Source of the DNA: Bacteroidales bacterium
GTDB lineage: Bacteria; Bacteroidota; Bacteroidia; Bacteroidales; F082
Reading direction: 5' to 3'
NCBI GenBank assembly: GCA_028696715.1
Contig: JAQVGO010000020.1
Location: 1 to 32,965, forward strand
Length of the DNA stretch: 32,965 nucleotides
Position numbers and translations under genes: made by a program. Within the stretch, counting starts at the first letter, position 1. Each line of letters starts with the position of its first letter. The notes beneath the pieces were generated by a model. It did no database searches. It was not told where the DNA came from and was given only the letters and a program-made list of their open reading frames with translations. Of the stretch, positions 24,931 to 32,965 are shown piece by piece.

Positions 24931-26202
24931 CATTATCACAAAGCTTTTTGGATTTTATTGGTTATTGTATTGATAGCATGTCGAAAAGAATCTGACAACC
25001 GGATTCCTGTGGTAAGTTTTCTTTATCCTCAGGGAGAACTACCTGAATTTCAACGCGAGGGAGAAAATATCGTGTTTAATATCAAGGATGATCAAAAGAT
25101 TGAACAGGCCAGGATTGGGTGGGTGAATGAGGATTTTATTCCTTTAAATAACCCTGAATGGATTGAGGTTAACAGCTTCGATACTACCATTCATTATTGG
25201 TTGACTGCCAATGATATACAAGCCGGTTTTGCCTATATACAAATCAGGGTGGACGATGGTGAGCACACCAAGCTGAAGTATCAGGCTGTGAATATTTCTG
25301 AAGGGCCGGCGCTTACTGAAAAAGTGATCTTTGGATATAATGCACAACAACATGCTTTGCTGTTCAGTTTGGATACAGCGCAGCTGGTAGCCAAAGGAGT
25401 TTTAAAAACAACTTCTCCGCTTGCACGCATCGAAGGAAATGGTCAGGATGATCTCTTGGCTTTGTTGTCGCAGGATTTGTCTGTTGTTGAAGTGTGGTCG
25501 GTTAAGGATTCCATGCTACTTTGGCAAAAACAAGCTCCCTTCCCGGAACCCAAATATAGTGATTGGCACCTTACGGAAGATGCTATTTTATTGGCAGATT
25601 ACAACAGCAATCTTTGGTTGTATCATATTCGCACCGGCCTTGTGCAGGTGAGTGCCTCAATTGATCCGGCTTACCGGATTAAATCAGTTACTTTTGATCA
25701 GGATTTCCTTTATGCTGCCGTTCACAATTGGCAGGCAGATCAAAAGTGGTTATATGTCTTTTACAAGGTTAGTGGTGCATTTTACAAACGTTATGCTTTA
25801 AATTTTTTGCCTTTAGATTTGATTCCAGCCGGAAAAAACAATCAGATTTTGATGTTTTCAAGCGATGGACTGTCAACCAATATTTCTTTGTTTGATCTTG
25901 ACACAGAAGTTATTACATTGAAGAAAAGTATTTCGAGTTTCCAATTTTTTGCACCTGTTTTTCACAAAAACGACAACTTTTATCTTCATAACGATGAGAT
26001 GCTAAAGCATTGGTCGTTTAACACCAATAGCATTACAAATCTGGCTACCAGCCAACATATTAAGGGTGTGGCTGCTAATGGTTCGGGGCGTTTTGTTTTT
26101 TACCTTGACGGTGATTTCTTAAAAGTGATCCGCCCCAATTCCCAAACTTCAAGCTTTAGGTTTGATTATTCATTAAATCTGATTACCACCATAAGCGAAT
26201 GA
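24925..26202 (+). CDS. Predicted lipoprotein with beta-propeller-like body
   Basis: The product is 425 residues from ATG 24925 (a GTG three bases earlier is also possible). The signal peptide ends in VLIAC with lipidated Cys19. Residues ~27-130 look like an Ig-like or fibronectin-like domain (YPQGELPEFQREGENIVFNI, then IRVDDGEHTKLKYQAV). The rest has propeller-type blades such as VVEVWSVKDSMLLWQ, AILLADYNSNLWLYHI and YLDGDFLKVIRP. No enzyme motif is recognised. The stop overlaps the mnmD start (ATGA), so the two are translationally coupled even though one is an envelope protein and the other a tRNA-modifying enzyme. Confidence 0.78.
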   Translation: MQHYHKAFWILLVIVLIACRKESDNRIPVVSFLYPQGELPEFQREGENIVFNIKDDQKIEQARIGWVNEDFIPLNNPEWIEVNSFDTTIHYWLTANDIQAGFAYIQIRVDDGEHTKLKYQAVNISEGPALTEKVIFGYNAQQHALLFSLDTAQLVAKGVLKTTSPLARIEGNGQDDLLALLSQDLSVVEVWSVKDSMLLWQKQAPFPEPKYSDWHLTEDAILLADYNSNLWLYHIRTGLVQVSASIDPAYRIKSVTFDQDFLYAAVHNWQADQKWLYVFYKVSGAFYKRYALNFLPLDLIPAGKNNQILMFSSDGLSTNISLFDLDTEVITLKKSISSFQFFAPVFHKNDNFYLHNDEMLKHWSFNTNSITNLATSQHIKGVAANGSGRFVFYLDGDFLKVIRPNSQTSSFRFDYSLNLITTISE

Positions 26203-26906
26203 AAAACAAATACTTATCTCATATCGATTATGAGTCAATAATCACTGGTGACGGGAGCTCAAGTTTGCGTGATCCGGTGACAGGCGAAACTTTTCATTCA
26301 ACCTTTGGTGCAGTAACAGAGTCCAACTTGGTTTTTATCCAAAATGGATTGAATTATTTTGTACAAAATCAATCAACTGCAAAAATTAATCTGCTTGAAA
26401 TTGGTTTTGGCACAGGACTTAATGCCTTATTGACCCTTGTTGAAGCTTGTCGCAGGTCAATCCAAATTGAATACACTTCCATTGATGCGTTTCCCTTAAG
26501 CCCTGAAAACGCAGCTAAATTAAATTTTACTCAATTAGCTGAATTTGAAACTTTTAAAAACGACTTCATCACATTTCACAATGAGGCCGGGATTGAACAA
26601 ACATTTGGAAATGGTTTGTTTAAATTAAAAAGAATCCATATTGATCTGCTTGAATTGGAACCAGCTAAAAGCTATTTTGACTTGATTTACTTCGATGCTT
26701 TCAGTCCTAATGTGCAACCTGAGCTATGGAGCAGACAGGTCTTTGTAAAGCTTTATGAAGCCCTGAAGCCAGGAGGTATCTTAGTTACTTACAGCTCAAA
26801 AGGTGTGGTAAAAAATGCCTTACGTGAAAGTGGTTTTACGATTGAGCGATTAGCCGGCCCTCCGGGGAAGCGACATGTTCTAAGGGCTGTCAAATTGGCT
26901 GATTAA
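26199..26906 (+). CDS. mnmD: tRNA (5-methylaminomethyl-2-thiouridine34)-methyltransferase MnmD
   Basis: The product is 235 residues, a stand-alone version of the N-terminal half of MnmC. The family opening ITGDGSSSLRDPVTGETFHS and FGAVTES is present. SAM-binding motif I is LEIGFGTGLN (66-75), the catalytic-region signature is IYFDAFSPNVQPELW (163-177), and the end has LAGPPGKRHVLRA. It methylates nm5U34 to mnm5U in the wobble position of tRNAs reading purine-ending codons. The oxidoreductase half of MnmC is absent, which is normal in species that use MnmD. It overlaps the upstream lipoprotein gene by ATGA and the convergent hydrolase gene by four bases. Confidence 0.92.
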   Translation: MKNKYLSHIDYESIITGDGSSSLRDPVTGETFHSTFGAVTESNLVFIQNGLNYFVQNQSTAKINLLEIGFGTGLNALLTLVEACRRSIQIEYTSIDAFPLSPENAAKLNFTQLAEFETFKNDFITFHNEAGIEQTFGNGLFKLKRIHIDLLELEPAKSYFDLIYFDAFSPNVQPELWSRQVFVKLYEALKPGGILVTYSSKGVVKNALRESGFTIERLAGPPGKRHVLRAVKLAD

Positions 26907-27616
26907 CGTAATCGAACTTCAATTTCCTTTTCATCTTTAAGCAATTCAACTAATTCATCCAATTTGGAATCGCCGTAATGATAAGGATATAACACCCTGG
27001 GCTGAATCATTTTAGCAGCTCTGGCAGCCATTTGTGGTGTCATGGTGTAAGGAATATTCATAGGAATAAAGGCAATGTCGATTTGCCCAAGTTGTTTCAT
27101 TTCAGGGATATCCTCTGTGTCTGCAGCAATGTAAAGCCGGGTATCGCCAAAAGTAAGTACATAACCATTTCCTCTGCCTTTTGGATGAAAAGGCTGCCCA
27201 TTCTCTCTTTTATGAATCAGGTTGTATGCCGGAACAGCTTCAATATCAATTCCTTCAAAACTTGTGCGATCCCCATTGATTAAAATTTCTTTTGCACCGG
27301 AATAAGCTAAAATACTATCGCAAATCCTTGTGTAAATCATTTTAGTATTTGATGAGGTAATCTTATCCAAAGCACTCTTATCCAGATGATCACGATGTTC
27401 ATGCGTGAGCAAAATAAGGTCGGCATCGGGTAGCTGGTCATAATCACCAAGCTGCGACCAGGGATCCACATGAATTATTCTGCCCTGAAACTCAAGCATC
27501 AGGCTGGCATGGCCTACTATCGTAATTTTGAGTTCGCCTTCAGGGGTTTCGAAACTTTCCTGCGCTAAAGCAAAAATAGGTAACAGCAACAACAATAAGT
27601 TTATAATTTTCTTCAT
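26903..27616 (-). CDS. Secreted metallo-beta-lactamase-fold hydrolase
   Basis: The product is 237 residues with a cleavable signal peptide (LLLLLLPIFALAQE). The metal site is THEHRDHLD (71-79; His72, His74, Asp76, His77), with further ligands likely in IAADTEDIPE and PYHYGDSK. The ITIVGHASLMLEF opening and the short length are typical of the UlaG-like or RomA-like branch. The substrate cannot be told. The signal peptide is notable because many members of this branch are cytoplasmic. It is the last gene of a leftward cluster, six bases after acylphosphatase, and its final bases overlap mnmD. Confidence 0.87.
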   Translation of the reverse strand: MKKIINLLLLLLPIFALAQESFETPEGELKITIVGHASLMLEFQGRIIHVDPWSQLGDYDQLPDADLILLTHEHRDHLDKSALDKITSSNTKMIYTRICDSILAYSGAKEILINGDRTSFEGIDIEAVPAYNLIHKRENGQPFHPKGRGNGYVLTFGDTRLYIAADTEDIPEMKQLGQIDIAFIPMNIPYTMTPQMAARAAKMIQPRVLYPYHYGDSKLDELVELLKDEKEIEVRLR

Positions 27617-27622
27617 GGGATT

Positions 27623-27898
27623 TCATTTTACATTAAACTTAGCATAACCAACTGTTGGCATCTTTTGAAACTTAACATCCTGAACCTTAGCCCATGACGG
27701 GCCGCTATGACACCACACAAGCAATTCATTAAGTTTTGTTTCTTCGCCTTCTGCCTCTATAAACACGCTGCCGTCTGATTTGTTTTTTACAAAGCCTGTC
27801 AACCCAAGTTCATTGGCTTTCTGCTGTGTATAATAGCGAAACCCAACACCTTGCACCCTTCCAAAAACCTGTATTTGAATAGCCATTAATTCTTTCAT
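27623..27898 (-). CDS. acyP: Acylphosphatase
   Basis: The product is 91 residues, normal for the family. The phosphate loop FGRVQGVGFRYY contains the catalytic Arg21, and GFVKNKSDGSV contains the catalytic Asn39. The C-terminal strand GYAKFNVK ends the alpha/beta sandwich. It hydrolyses carboxyl-phosphate bonds in small acyl phosphates. Met5 (27886) may be the true start, since family members usually begin right at the first strand. It lies between the conserved unknown gene (two bases) and the hydrolase gene (six bases). Confidence 0.94.
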   Translation of the reverse strand: MKELMAIQIQVFGRVQGVGFRYYTQQKANELGLTGFVKNKSDGSVFIEAEGEETKLNELLVWCHSGPSWAKVQDVKFQKMPTVGYAKFNVK

Positions 27899-27900
27899 GA

Positions 27901-28470
27901 TTAAGGCATTAATCTTTTCATTACCAACTCATTAATCTTTTCGAAAAGCTGTTCAGGTTCCAGTGCGCGCCAGTTGAAACCATCAAATTTTCCGCCAAAA
28001 GCCAGGTAATAATCCAGTCGGGCTCTGACGAACTCATCTACTACATGATCTCTGAAATTAAGGCAAACAATCCAGCCATCTTCCAGATTATCAAACCATT
28101 CCTGGTAATAATCATCTCCATCTGCATGAAAATTCAAGATGTTCTCACCAATCAGGATAAAATGAATGATTCCCTGATCCAACATATCTTCAATCACATT
28201 TCTGTAGAAAAACATGATGTCGTTATATAACAAATCATTCCATTCGCCAAGCAGTTCAATTACAGCATATTGCAAATTGTAGTCGCATTGTAAAACTTTC
28301 AGATAAAGCGTAGCCGAACCAAACTCATCCCATTGAGGATGAATCAGATAATTGTAAACAGCATGGCTGCAGTAGATCTCGCTGTAACTTCTCCCATGAA
28401 AGGGTGAGCGGCTGTCGTCGGCTGCAACGTAAAGATGTCGCCAATTGTAGAAAGGCTCAAGTTCGTGCAT
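27901..28470 (-). CDS. Conserved Bacteroidota protein of unknown function
   Basis: The product is 189 residues and soluble, unusually rich in Tyr, Trp, Phe, Asp and His (NWRHLYVAADDSRSPFHGRS, HPQWDEFGSATLYLKVL, FHADGDDYYQEWFDNL). It has no signal peptide or membrane segment. The dense run of invariant-looking short motifs suggests a tightly conserved fold, and I have a general recollection of similar uncharacterised Bacteroidota proteins, but I cannot name a domain. It lies one base from crcB and two from acyP, so all three are co-transcribed. Confidence 0.72.
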   Translation of the reverse strand: MHELEPFYNWRHLYVAADDSRSPFHGRSYSEIYCSHAVYNYLIHPQWDEFGSATLYLKVLQCDYNLQYAVIELLGEWNDLLYNDIMFFYRNVIEDMLDQGIIHFILIGENILNFHADGDDYYQEWFDNLEDGWIVCLNFRDHVVDEFVRARLDYYLAFGGKFDGFNWRALEPEQLFEKINELVMKRLMP

Positions 28471-28471
28471 A

Positions 28472-28861
28472 TCAGGTGAAAAGTTTTATTCCGTAGAATC
28501 CTAATCCACATAAAAGCAGTCCTAGTCCATTGTTTAAAAGCAAATTGATCAACAGCATCTTAAATTGTCCCTGATTGAACAGGTAAAAGCTGTCATAGAC
28601 AAAGGCCGAAAAGGTAGTGAAACTTCCCAAAACACCAATAATCAGGAAAAACCTCCACGCCGGTGCCAGCGCAGATTTTTCCATAATGCCCCATACCAAC
28701 CCAATTATAAATGAACCTATTAAATTTACAAGCAAAGTTCCCCAGGGCAAATGCTGATTAAGGTATTTGTCGGCAAACTGGTACGTCAGGTATCGTAAAA
28801 CTGTTCCCAGACTTCCGCCTGCAGCTAACAAAATAAGTTGACTTCCAAATTCAGGCATCAC
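28472..28861 (-). CDS. crcB: Fluoride exporter CrcB/FluC
   Basis: The product is 129 residues with four membrane segments. The family's signatures are present: GGSLGTVLRYLTY near the start, WGTLLVNLIGSFIIG in helix 2 and GVLGSFTTFSAFVYDSF in helix 3, which supplies the Phe-box and central sodium-site region. FluC forms an antiparallel dimer that lets fluoride leave the cell. No fluoride riboswitch is visible upstream, because the gene sits inside a cluster and its start overlaps the preceding DUF493 gene by four bases. The first two codons are both ATG. Confidence 0.94.
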   Translation of the reverse strand: MMPEFGSQLILLAAGGSLGTVLRYLTYQFADKYLNQHLPWGTLLVNLIGSFIIGLVWGIMEKSALAPAWRFFLIIGVLGSFTTFSAFVYDSFYLFNQGQFKMLLINLLLNNGLGLLLCGLGFYGIKLFT

Positions 28862-29175
28862 ACTGCAAATTTTATCTCTTTTATTCCTTCAAGACCTGCA
28901 TAAAGTGCCTTCATCTGAGGTTCGTCAATTAGTGTTACTTTAAAACTCAGACTGGTATAATTCCCTTTGGAACTGGGCTTTTCTGACAGAAAAGTAAAGG
29001 AAATCCTGTGACGATCGAACAGGCTTTCCAGTTCATCTCTCAATTCATTTTTAGGCCGCGAAAGTTCCAGGATAACCTTAAGTTCATAGGTAACGGGAAA
29101 TACAATCTTATCCTTTTGTGGCAAAGCTTTTGAGCTTCCGTTTTTTCCGTTTAGGTGCGATTTTTTCAATTTCAT
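28858..29175 (-). CDS. DUF493 (YbeD-like) family protein
   Basis: The product is 105 residues. After a basic, low-complexity N-terminus of about 25 residues comes the compact ferredoxin-like DUF493 domain: FPVTYELKVILE, then LESLFDRHRI, EKPSSKGNYTSLSFKVTL and QMKALYAGLEGIKEIKFAV. The C-terminal strand VAL/KFAV is where relatives end. Family members are possible regulatory or ligand-binding proteins of unknown role. It lies six bases after the LpxR-like gene and overlaps crcB by four. Confidence 0.83.
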   Translation of the reverse strand: MKLKKSHLNGKNGSSKALPQKDKIVFPVTYELKVILELSRPKNELRDELESLFDRHRISFTFLSEKPSSKGNYTSLSFKVTLIDEPQMKALYAGLEGIKEIKFAV

Positions 29176-29181
29176 AGTCTA

Positions 29182-30390
29182 TTATAGTGTATAAAGCAGG
29201 CTCATGCTGCCCCAGTTGTGATTTTTGGCTGTTTCAAACTCAGGCCCGACATGCGTCCATCTGATGCCAAGCCCTAGTTTTCGATAATGCCACGAAAAAC
29301 CAGCTGAAAAACGTGCCAGGCTATTGGTTATTTCATCATGCCCGAAAAAGTGTGTATTTGACTTGTTTAAAAAACCTCCATTCAAACTGGCATTGTGCAC
29401 AACAAAGTGCCAGGCGGGTTGAACGAAAAACCAAAAACTTCCAGCTTGGTTTTTCGACAAATCAGTGTTTTCTAATCCGGGTAAATAACTGTTTTTCATC
29501 CCATTGAGCAATCCTATCCGAAATTGAAAAGCAGCACCGCCATAGGTTTGATAACTTCCCAATCCAGCCTCAATCATGCCGCTTAACTGCCAAAATTTAC
29601 CGGAGAATAATAGTTTTTCAAAACTCAGATCATAATTTATTAGCAGATCATTGCCAATCTGATCATCCCAGCCTGTGGGTTCGAGCTGATGCATAGCCGT
29701 TTGGAGGGCTTGTGCCATGGATGCCTTGCCGATTACACCTAGCCTCAGACTGGCATGAATGTTTATTCTGCGACTCATCAGTTGACTTAAATTAAAATAT
29801 TCTGCTAAAAGCACACCGGCAAAAGGTCTGTCGTCAGGGTCAATCTCGATTGCTTCAGGATTTTGGGGTGTAAACATAAAATGATGAATCCTGACACCAG
29901 TGGTATTGAGCGAGTTACTTCCTAAATCAGGCAGGATTTTTCTTAAAATTCCGCTGTTAAATATTGGATGAACCAGACCAACTGAAAAGCCATTGGTGTA
30001 GTAATAATCCGTTTCAGCAAAAATATCGTTGTCAAATGTAAGGATGAGGTAGGAGGGGTGGATGGCTGATGATTGCGCAACAAACAAAGGTTTCTCAGGC
30101 TTCATGAATACCTCCTCCGAGGTGATATCATCAGCGGTAAGACCAAAAATACTTATTGAAGCCAGGGTACCGATGTCTTCCGAAAAAGTTGTTAAAGTAG
30201 TGGTTTCGGGTTTTTGAAAATCTCTCTGTGTCAGGTGTTCTTTTGCATTGATCCCGATAACAGAAGCCCTCTTCGTTTCAAGCTTCAACAAGCTATTTTC
30301 CCTTTTAGGTTCGATAACCTGATCATCGGATTGTTTTTCACAGCCCAATGACAAAACAAAAAGGAAAAGAAGCAAGAAGCGAAAAACCAT
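29182..30390 (-). CDS. LpxR-like (DUF2219) outer-membrane protein with lipoprotein-type N-terminus
   Basis: The product is 402 residues. The C-terminal ~290 residues match the lipid A 3'-O-deacylase barrel family: LTFDNDIFAETDYYYTNGFS (Asn121, Asp122), FMFTPQNPEAIE, DDRPFAGVLLAEY, and AMHQLEPTGWDDQIGND with a His in the catalytic-site region. It ends in strands with terminal MSLLYTL. The N-terminus is odd: a signal ending LSLGC (Cys17) looks like a lipobox, and an extension of about 90 residues of unclear structure separates it from the barrel. LpxR removes the 3' acyloxyacyl chain of lipid A. Activity here is inferred from retained residues. First gene of a six-gene leftward cluster. Confidence 0.82.
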   Translation of the reverse strand: MVFRFLLLFLFVLSLGCEKQSDDQVIEPKRENSLLKLETKRASVIGINAKEHLTQRDFQKPETTTLTTFSEDIGTLASISIFGLTADDITSEEVFMKPEKPLFVAQSSAIHPSYLILTFDNDIFAETDYYYTNGFSVGLVHPIFNSGILRKILPDLGSNSLNTTGVRIHHFMFTPQNPEAIEIDPDDRPFAGVLLAEYFNLSQLMSRRINIHASLRLGVIGKASMAQALQTAMHQLEPTGWDDQIGNDLLINYDLSFEKLLFSGKFWQLSGMIEAGLGSYQTYGGAAFQFRIGLLNGMKNSYLPGLENTDLSKNQAGSFWFFVQPAWHFVVHNASLNGGFLNKSNTHFFGHDEITNSLARFSAGFSWHYRKLGLGIRWTHVGPEFETAKNHNWGSMSLLYTL

Positions 30391-30407
30391 AACAGAAAAA
30401 CTTGGGG

Positions 30408-30415
30408 CAAAGATA
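30408..30415 (-). promoter_or_regulatory. -7 promoter element of the LpxR-like cluster
   Basis: TATCTTTG on the minus strand is an exact TAnnTTTG, 18 bases from the ATG at 30390. A clear -33 TTTG is not seen. Confidence 0.45.
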
Positions 30416-30481
30416 AATCATATCTGATTTACAGTTTTATGCTATTAATCCGAAAGACAAGTCCACAAGCAAAATCAGCTA

Positions 30482-32914
30482 TTAAAAAATCTTCGGGTAG
30501 CGTTGTGGATTGTATTCGTGCATGATATTGTAAACCACATCAAACACATCTTCGGCGTTGGGATTCGAAAAATAATCACCGTCAGTGCTATAGGCAGCCC
30601 TGTGATCGCGTGCTGTGAGTGTTTTGGGTTCTGCATCCAGATATTTATATCCCTGCTGATTTTCGATCACCTGCTGCATCATATAGGAAGTAGCCCCGCC
30701 GGGAACATCTTCATCGAAAAACACAATTTTATTGGTTTTCTTCAATGATTCAACAATGGTATGATCCACATCAAAAGGCAGCAAAGTTTGCACATCGATA
30801 AGTTCTACATCAATACCAAACTCCTGCAGTTGAGCCACGGCATCTTCTGCAATACGCACACAGGAACCATAAGTAACAAGGGTAAGGTCAGAGCCTTCTT
30901 TCAGGGTTTCGGGTTTGCCAACCGGAATTCGGTATTCTCCCAGATTCAATGGTTTTTGCTCCCTGAGGCGGTAACCATTCAAAGGTTCGATGATGAGGGC
31001 AGGCTCGTCAGAAGCCAGGAAGGTGTTGTAAAAACCCGCAGCCTGGGTCATATTTCGCGGAACGGCCACATGTACTCCTCTGATAGAATTAATGACCATA
31101 CTCAGGGGCGATCCTGCGTGCCAGATGCCTTCGAGACGATGGCCTCGGGTGCTGATGATCAAAGGTGCTTTTTGTCCGCCTCGGGTGCGGTATTGCAGTG
31201 TAGCGAGGTCATCCGAAATGAGCTCGAGTGCATAAAGCAAATAATCGAAGTATTGAATCTCGGCGATGGGACGCAAACCACGCATGGCCAGTCCTATGCC
31301 TTGCCCGATAATTGTTGCTTCGCGGATGCCGGTATCGCTGATGCGGAGGCTGCCATATTTTTCCTGCAGACCTTCGTAAGTTTGATTTACGCCGCCAATC
31401 TTACCCACATCTTCACCAAAGGCAATCAGTTCGGGATACTTTTCAAAAAGCTTATCAAAATTATCCCTGAGGATTTCTCTTCCAGGAACAAGATCATCCT
31501 TTTCATCAAATACAGGTGCAATACCTGGAATATTTTTGACTGCATTTTCAGATTCGGACCACAGATGGCTGCTGTAGGCTTCACGACCATCGGCCAGTTC
31601 TTTTTCGAGCCAGGTGGTGACATTTGTTTTTAAAGAGTTTTCGGGGTTTGTACAGGCATCACAGATAAGTCGCAGAATCTTTTTCCCGGACGAGAGAATG
31701 TCTTTTCGGATGGGTTCGCCAATTTTTGCCAGATCACTTTTGATTGCTTCTATTTTTTTTGTTTTGGCACAGCTACAGGTCGTCACATCGGTCATTTTGA
31801 TAAACTCATCTCTTTTATCCAACAGTGGTTGCTGAAAGTTTTTCCAGGCTTTTTTGCGTGCTTCCCTTGCGTCTTTGGCTGCTTCCTTTTCAATCTTGTC
31901 GAGCTCGTCTGCTTCGGCAATATCTTCCTTTATGATCCATTCACGCAGGTGCACCAATCCATCACGATGGATTTCTTCTTCCAGTTGCTCAGGCGATTTA
32001 TAACGTTCGTGCGAGCCGGAAGTGGAATGGCCTTGTGGCTGGGTGCATTCGGTGATATGAAAAAGCACCGGAACGTGCTCTGTGCGGCATTTGTCAACGC
32101 CTTCGTGATATACACGCAAAAGCTCTGGATAGTCCCAGGCACTTGCTTTGTAGATGTAATAACCATTCGAATCTCCTTCTTTGGCAAAGCCTTTCAGTAT
32201 TTCGGATATGCTGCCTTTTGTCGTTTGAAATTTGTTGGGAACGGAAATTCCCCAGCCATCGTCCCAAACGGAAATGGCCATTGGCACCTGCAAAACACCG
32301 GCAGCATTAATGGTTTCAAAGAAATGACCTTCGGAAGTGGAGGCATCACCAATCGTACCAAAAGCTACTTCATTGCCTTTTTTTGAGAAGAAATCAGATT
32401 GTGCAAGTTTTTCGTCCTGACGATAATACCTGGATGCCAGCGCAAGTCCCAGCAGACGCGGCATCTGGCTGGCAGTGGGGGAGGTGTCGCAGCTCGAGAT
32501 CTTCATTTCCGTTTGCTTTTTCCATTCCCCTTTTTCGTCCAGTAAGCGTGTGCCAAAATGGTTGTTCATCAGGCGGCCTCCGTTTCCGGGATTAGCCTGC
32601 AGATCAGTATCACCATAAAGCTGCGCAAAAAGTTCTTCAGGTGTCATCATTCCGGCTGCCAGCATAAAAGTTTGGTCGCGATAGTAGCCCGAGCGCCAGT
32701 CGCCTTCGCGAAAAACTTTGGCCATGGCCAGTTGCGGCACCTCTTTTCCATCGCCAAAAATGCCAAACTTAGCCTTGCCGGTGAGCACCTCCCTGCGACC
32801 CAACAAACTTATATTTCGGCTCAACCATCCTATATAAAAATCGCGTAGAATTTCTTCCTTATTCCATGTATTTGATGTCTTTGCTGCAGTTCTCTTTTTA
32901 CTCATCTGATCCAT
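30482..32914 (-). CDS. 2-oxoacid dehydrogenase E1, alpha and beta subunits fused
   Basis: The product is 810 residues. The alpha half (~15-345) has the TPP/magnesium motif GDASTSEGHFFETIN (189-203), SGYYRDQTFMLAAG, and GHSTSGSHERY (295-305), which corresponds to the phosphorylation-loop region. The beta half (~475-810) has ELIAFGEDVG, GGVNQTYEGL, GLAMRGLRPIAEIQYFDYL and TRGGQKAP. Pyruvate and branched-chain oxoacid E1 enzymes both use this layout. I favour a branched-chain-type enzyme but cannot fix the substrate. The ~120-residue linker has Cys380, Cys382, Cys418 and Cys421 in a CxC...CxxC pattern. No E2 or E3 gene lies adjacent. ATG 32914 is used, and ATG 32905 is also possible. Confidence 0.93.
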   Translation of the reverse strand: MDQMSKKRTAAKTSNTWNKEEILRDFYIGWLSRNISLLGRREVLTGKAKFGIFGDGKEVPQLAMAKVFREGDWRSGYYRDQTFMLAAGMMTPEELFAQLYGDTDLQANPGNGGRLMNNHFGTRLLDEKGEWKKQTEMKISSCDTSPTASQMPRLLGLALASRYYRQDEKLAQSDFFSKKGNEVAFGTIGDASTSEGHFFETINAAGVLQVPMAISVWDDGWGISVPNKFQTTKGSISEILKGFAKEGDSNGYYIYKASAWDYPELLRVYHEGVDKCRTEHVPVLFHITECTQPQGHSTSGSHERYKSPEQLEEEIHRDGLVHLREWIIKEDIAEADELDKIEKEAAKDAREARKKAWKNFQQPLLDKRDEFIKMTDVTTCSCAKTKKIEAIKSDLAKIGEPIRKDILSSGKKILRLICDACTNPENSLKTNVTTWLEKELADGREAYSSHLWSESENAVKNIPGIAPVFDEKDDLVPGREILRDNFDKLFEKYPELIAFGEDVGKIGGVNQTYEGLQEKYGSLRISDTGIREATIIGQGIGLAMRGLRPIAEIQYFDYLLYALELISDDLATLQYRTRGGQKAPLIISTRGHRLEGIWHAGSPLSMVINSIRGVHVAVPRNMTQAAGFYNTFLASDEPALIIEPLNGYRLREQKPLNLGEYRIPVGKPETLKEGSDLTLVTYGSCVRIAEDAVAQLQEFGIDVELIDVQTLLPFDVDHTIVESLKKTNKIVFFDEDVPGGATSYMMQQVIENQQGYKYLDAEPKTLTARDHRAAYSTDGDYFSNPNAEDVFDVVYNIMHEYNPQRYPKIF

Positions 32915-32947
32915 ATATTTTCAAAAAAAAGCTTGTGGAAATGGCAG

Positions 32948-32955
32948 CAAAGATA
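32948..32955 (-). promoter_or_regulatory. -7 promoter element of the E1 gene
   Basis: TATCTTTG on the minus strand is an exact TAnnTTTG. Transcription would start near 32943, leaving a leader of about 29 bases. The -33 region lies beyond the window edge. Confidence 0.5.
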
Positions 32956-32965
32956 ATCATTTTGA

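Noticed and set aside
30761..31633. A 290-codon open frame on the plus strand
   Set aside because: It lies inside the E1 gene, which has unmistakable family motifs; the opposite frame is a composition artefact.

Overview
The window looks like a chromosomal segment from a member of the Bacteroidota. The evidence is type IX secretion (T9SS) C-terminal sorting domains on two proteins, repeated -7 promoter elements of the Bacteroidota form TAnnTTTG, many SpII-type lipoproteins, a fused E1 alpha/beta dehydrogenase, and Bacteroidota-typical versions of FloA, RelA, DUF6263 and the DUF2779 nuclease. I cannot place it below phylum/class. There are no tRNA, rRNA, insertion sequence, phage or CRISPR signatures. 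Everything reads as core or near-core chromosome.

Region 1 (1-6.4 kb) is a cobalamin-uptake operon. A leftward lipoprotein gene runs off the left edge. Rightward, a -7 element leads into a well-formed cobalamin riboswitch (356-534). It is followed by a beta-propeller protein with a T9SS sorting tail, a second T9SS-sorted surface protein, a BtuB-like TonB-dependent receptor, a BtuG-like beta-propeller lipoprotein and an OsmC-family protein. The first three genes are coupled by ATGA overlaps. The unusual point is that two candidate B12-capture proteins carry T9SS tails rather than lipid anchors.

Region 2 (6.4-12.9 kb) holds a leftward CoA-pyrophosphatase-like Nudix gene, then a rightward clpS-nfeD-floA operon closed by a strong terminator. 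Next come a RelA-type ppGpp synthetase whose hydrolase HD site is destroyed, a 55-residue two-helix membrane protein, and a convergent class V aminotransferase.

Region 3 (13-18.5 kb) holds a leftward pair, a LolD-like ABC ATPase followed by a secreted protein with about 14 long tandem TPR-like units. Divergent from these is sucC, whose probable terminator lies inside the antisense coding sequence of a YdcF/DUF218 gene. That gene seems to have lost its N-terminus.

Region 4 (18.6-26.9 kb) holds a secreted protein of unknown function, DUF6263 and dnaB. It also has a leftward pair made of an intact DEDDy 3'-5' exonuclease and a Cas4-like/DUF2779 nuclease whose own exonuclease-like half looks catalytically dead. 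A lipoprotein gene overlaps mnmD.

Region 5 (26.9-33 kb) is a leftward six-gene cluster: an LpxR-like outer-membrane protein with an unusual lipoprotein N-terminus, DUF493, a CrcB fluoride channel, a conserved unknown, acylphosphatase and a secreted metallo-beta-lactamase-fold hydrolase. Upstream of it is the fused 2-oxoacid dehydrogenase E1 gene.

The best candidates for undescribed biology are the T9SS-routed B12-capture operon and the exonuclease/DUF2779 gene pair.
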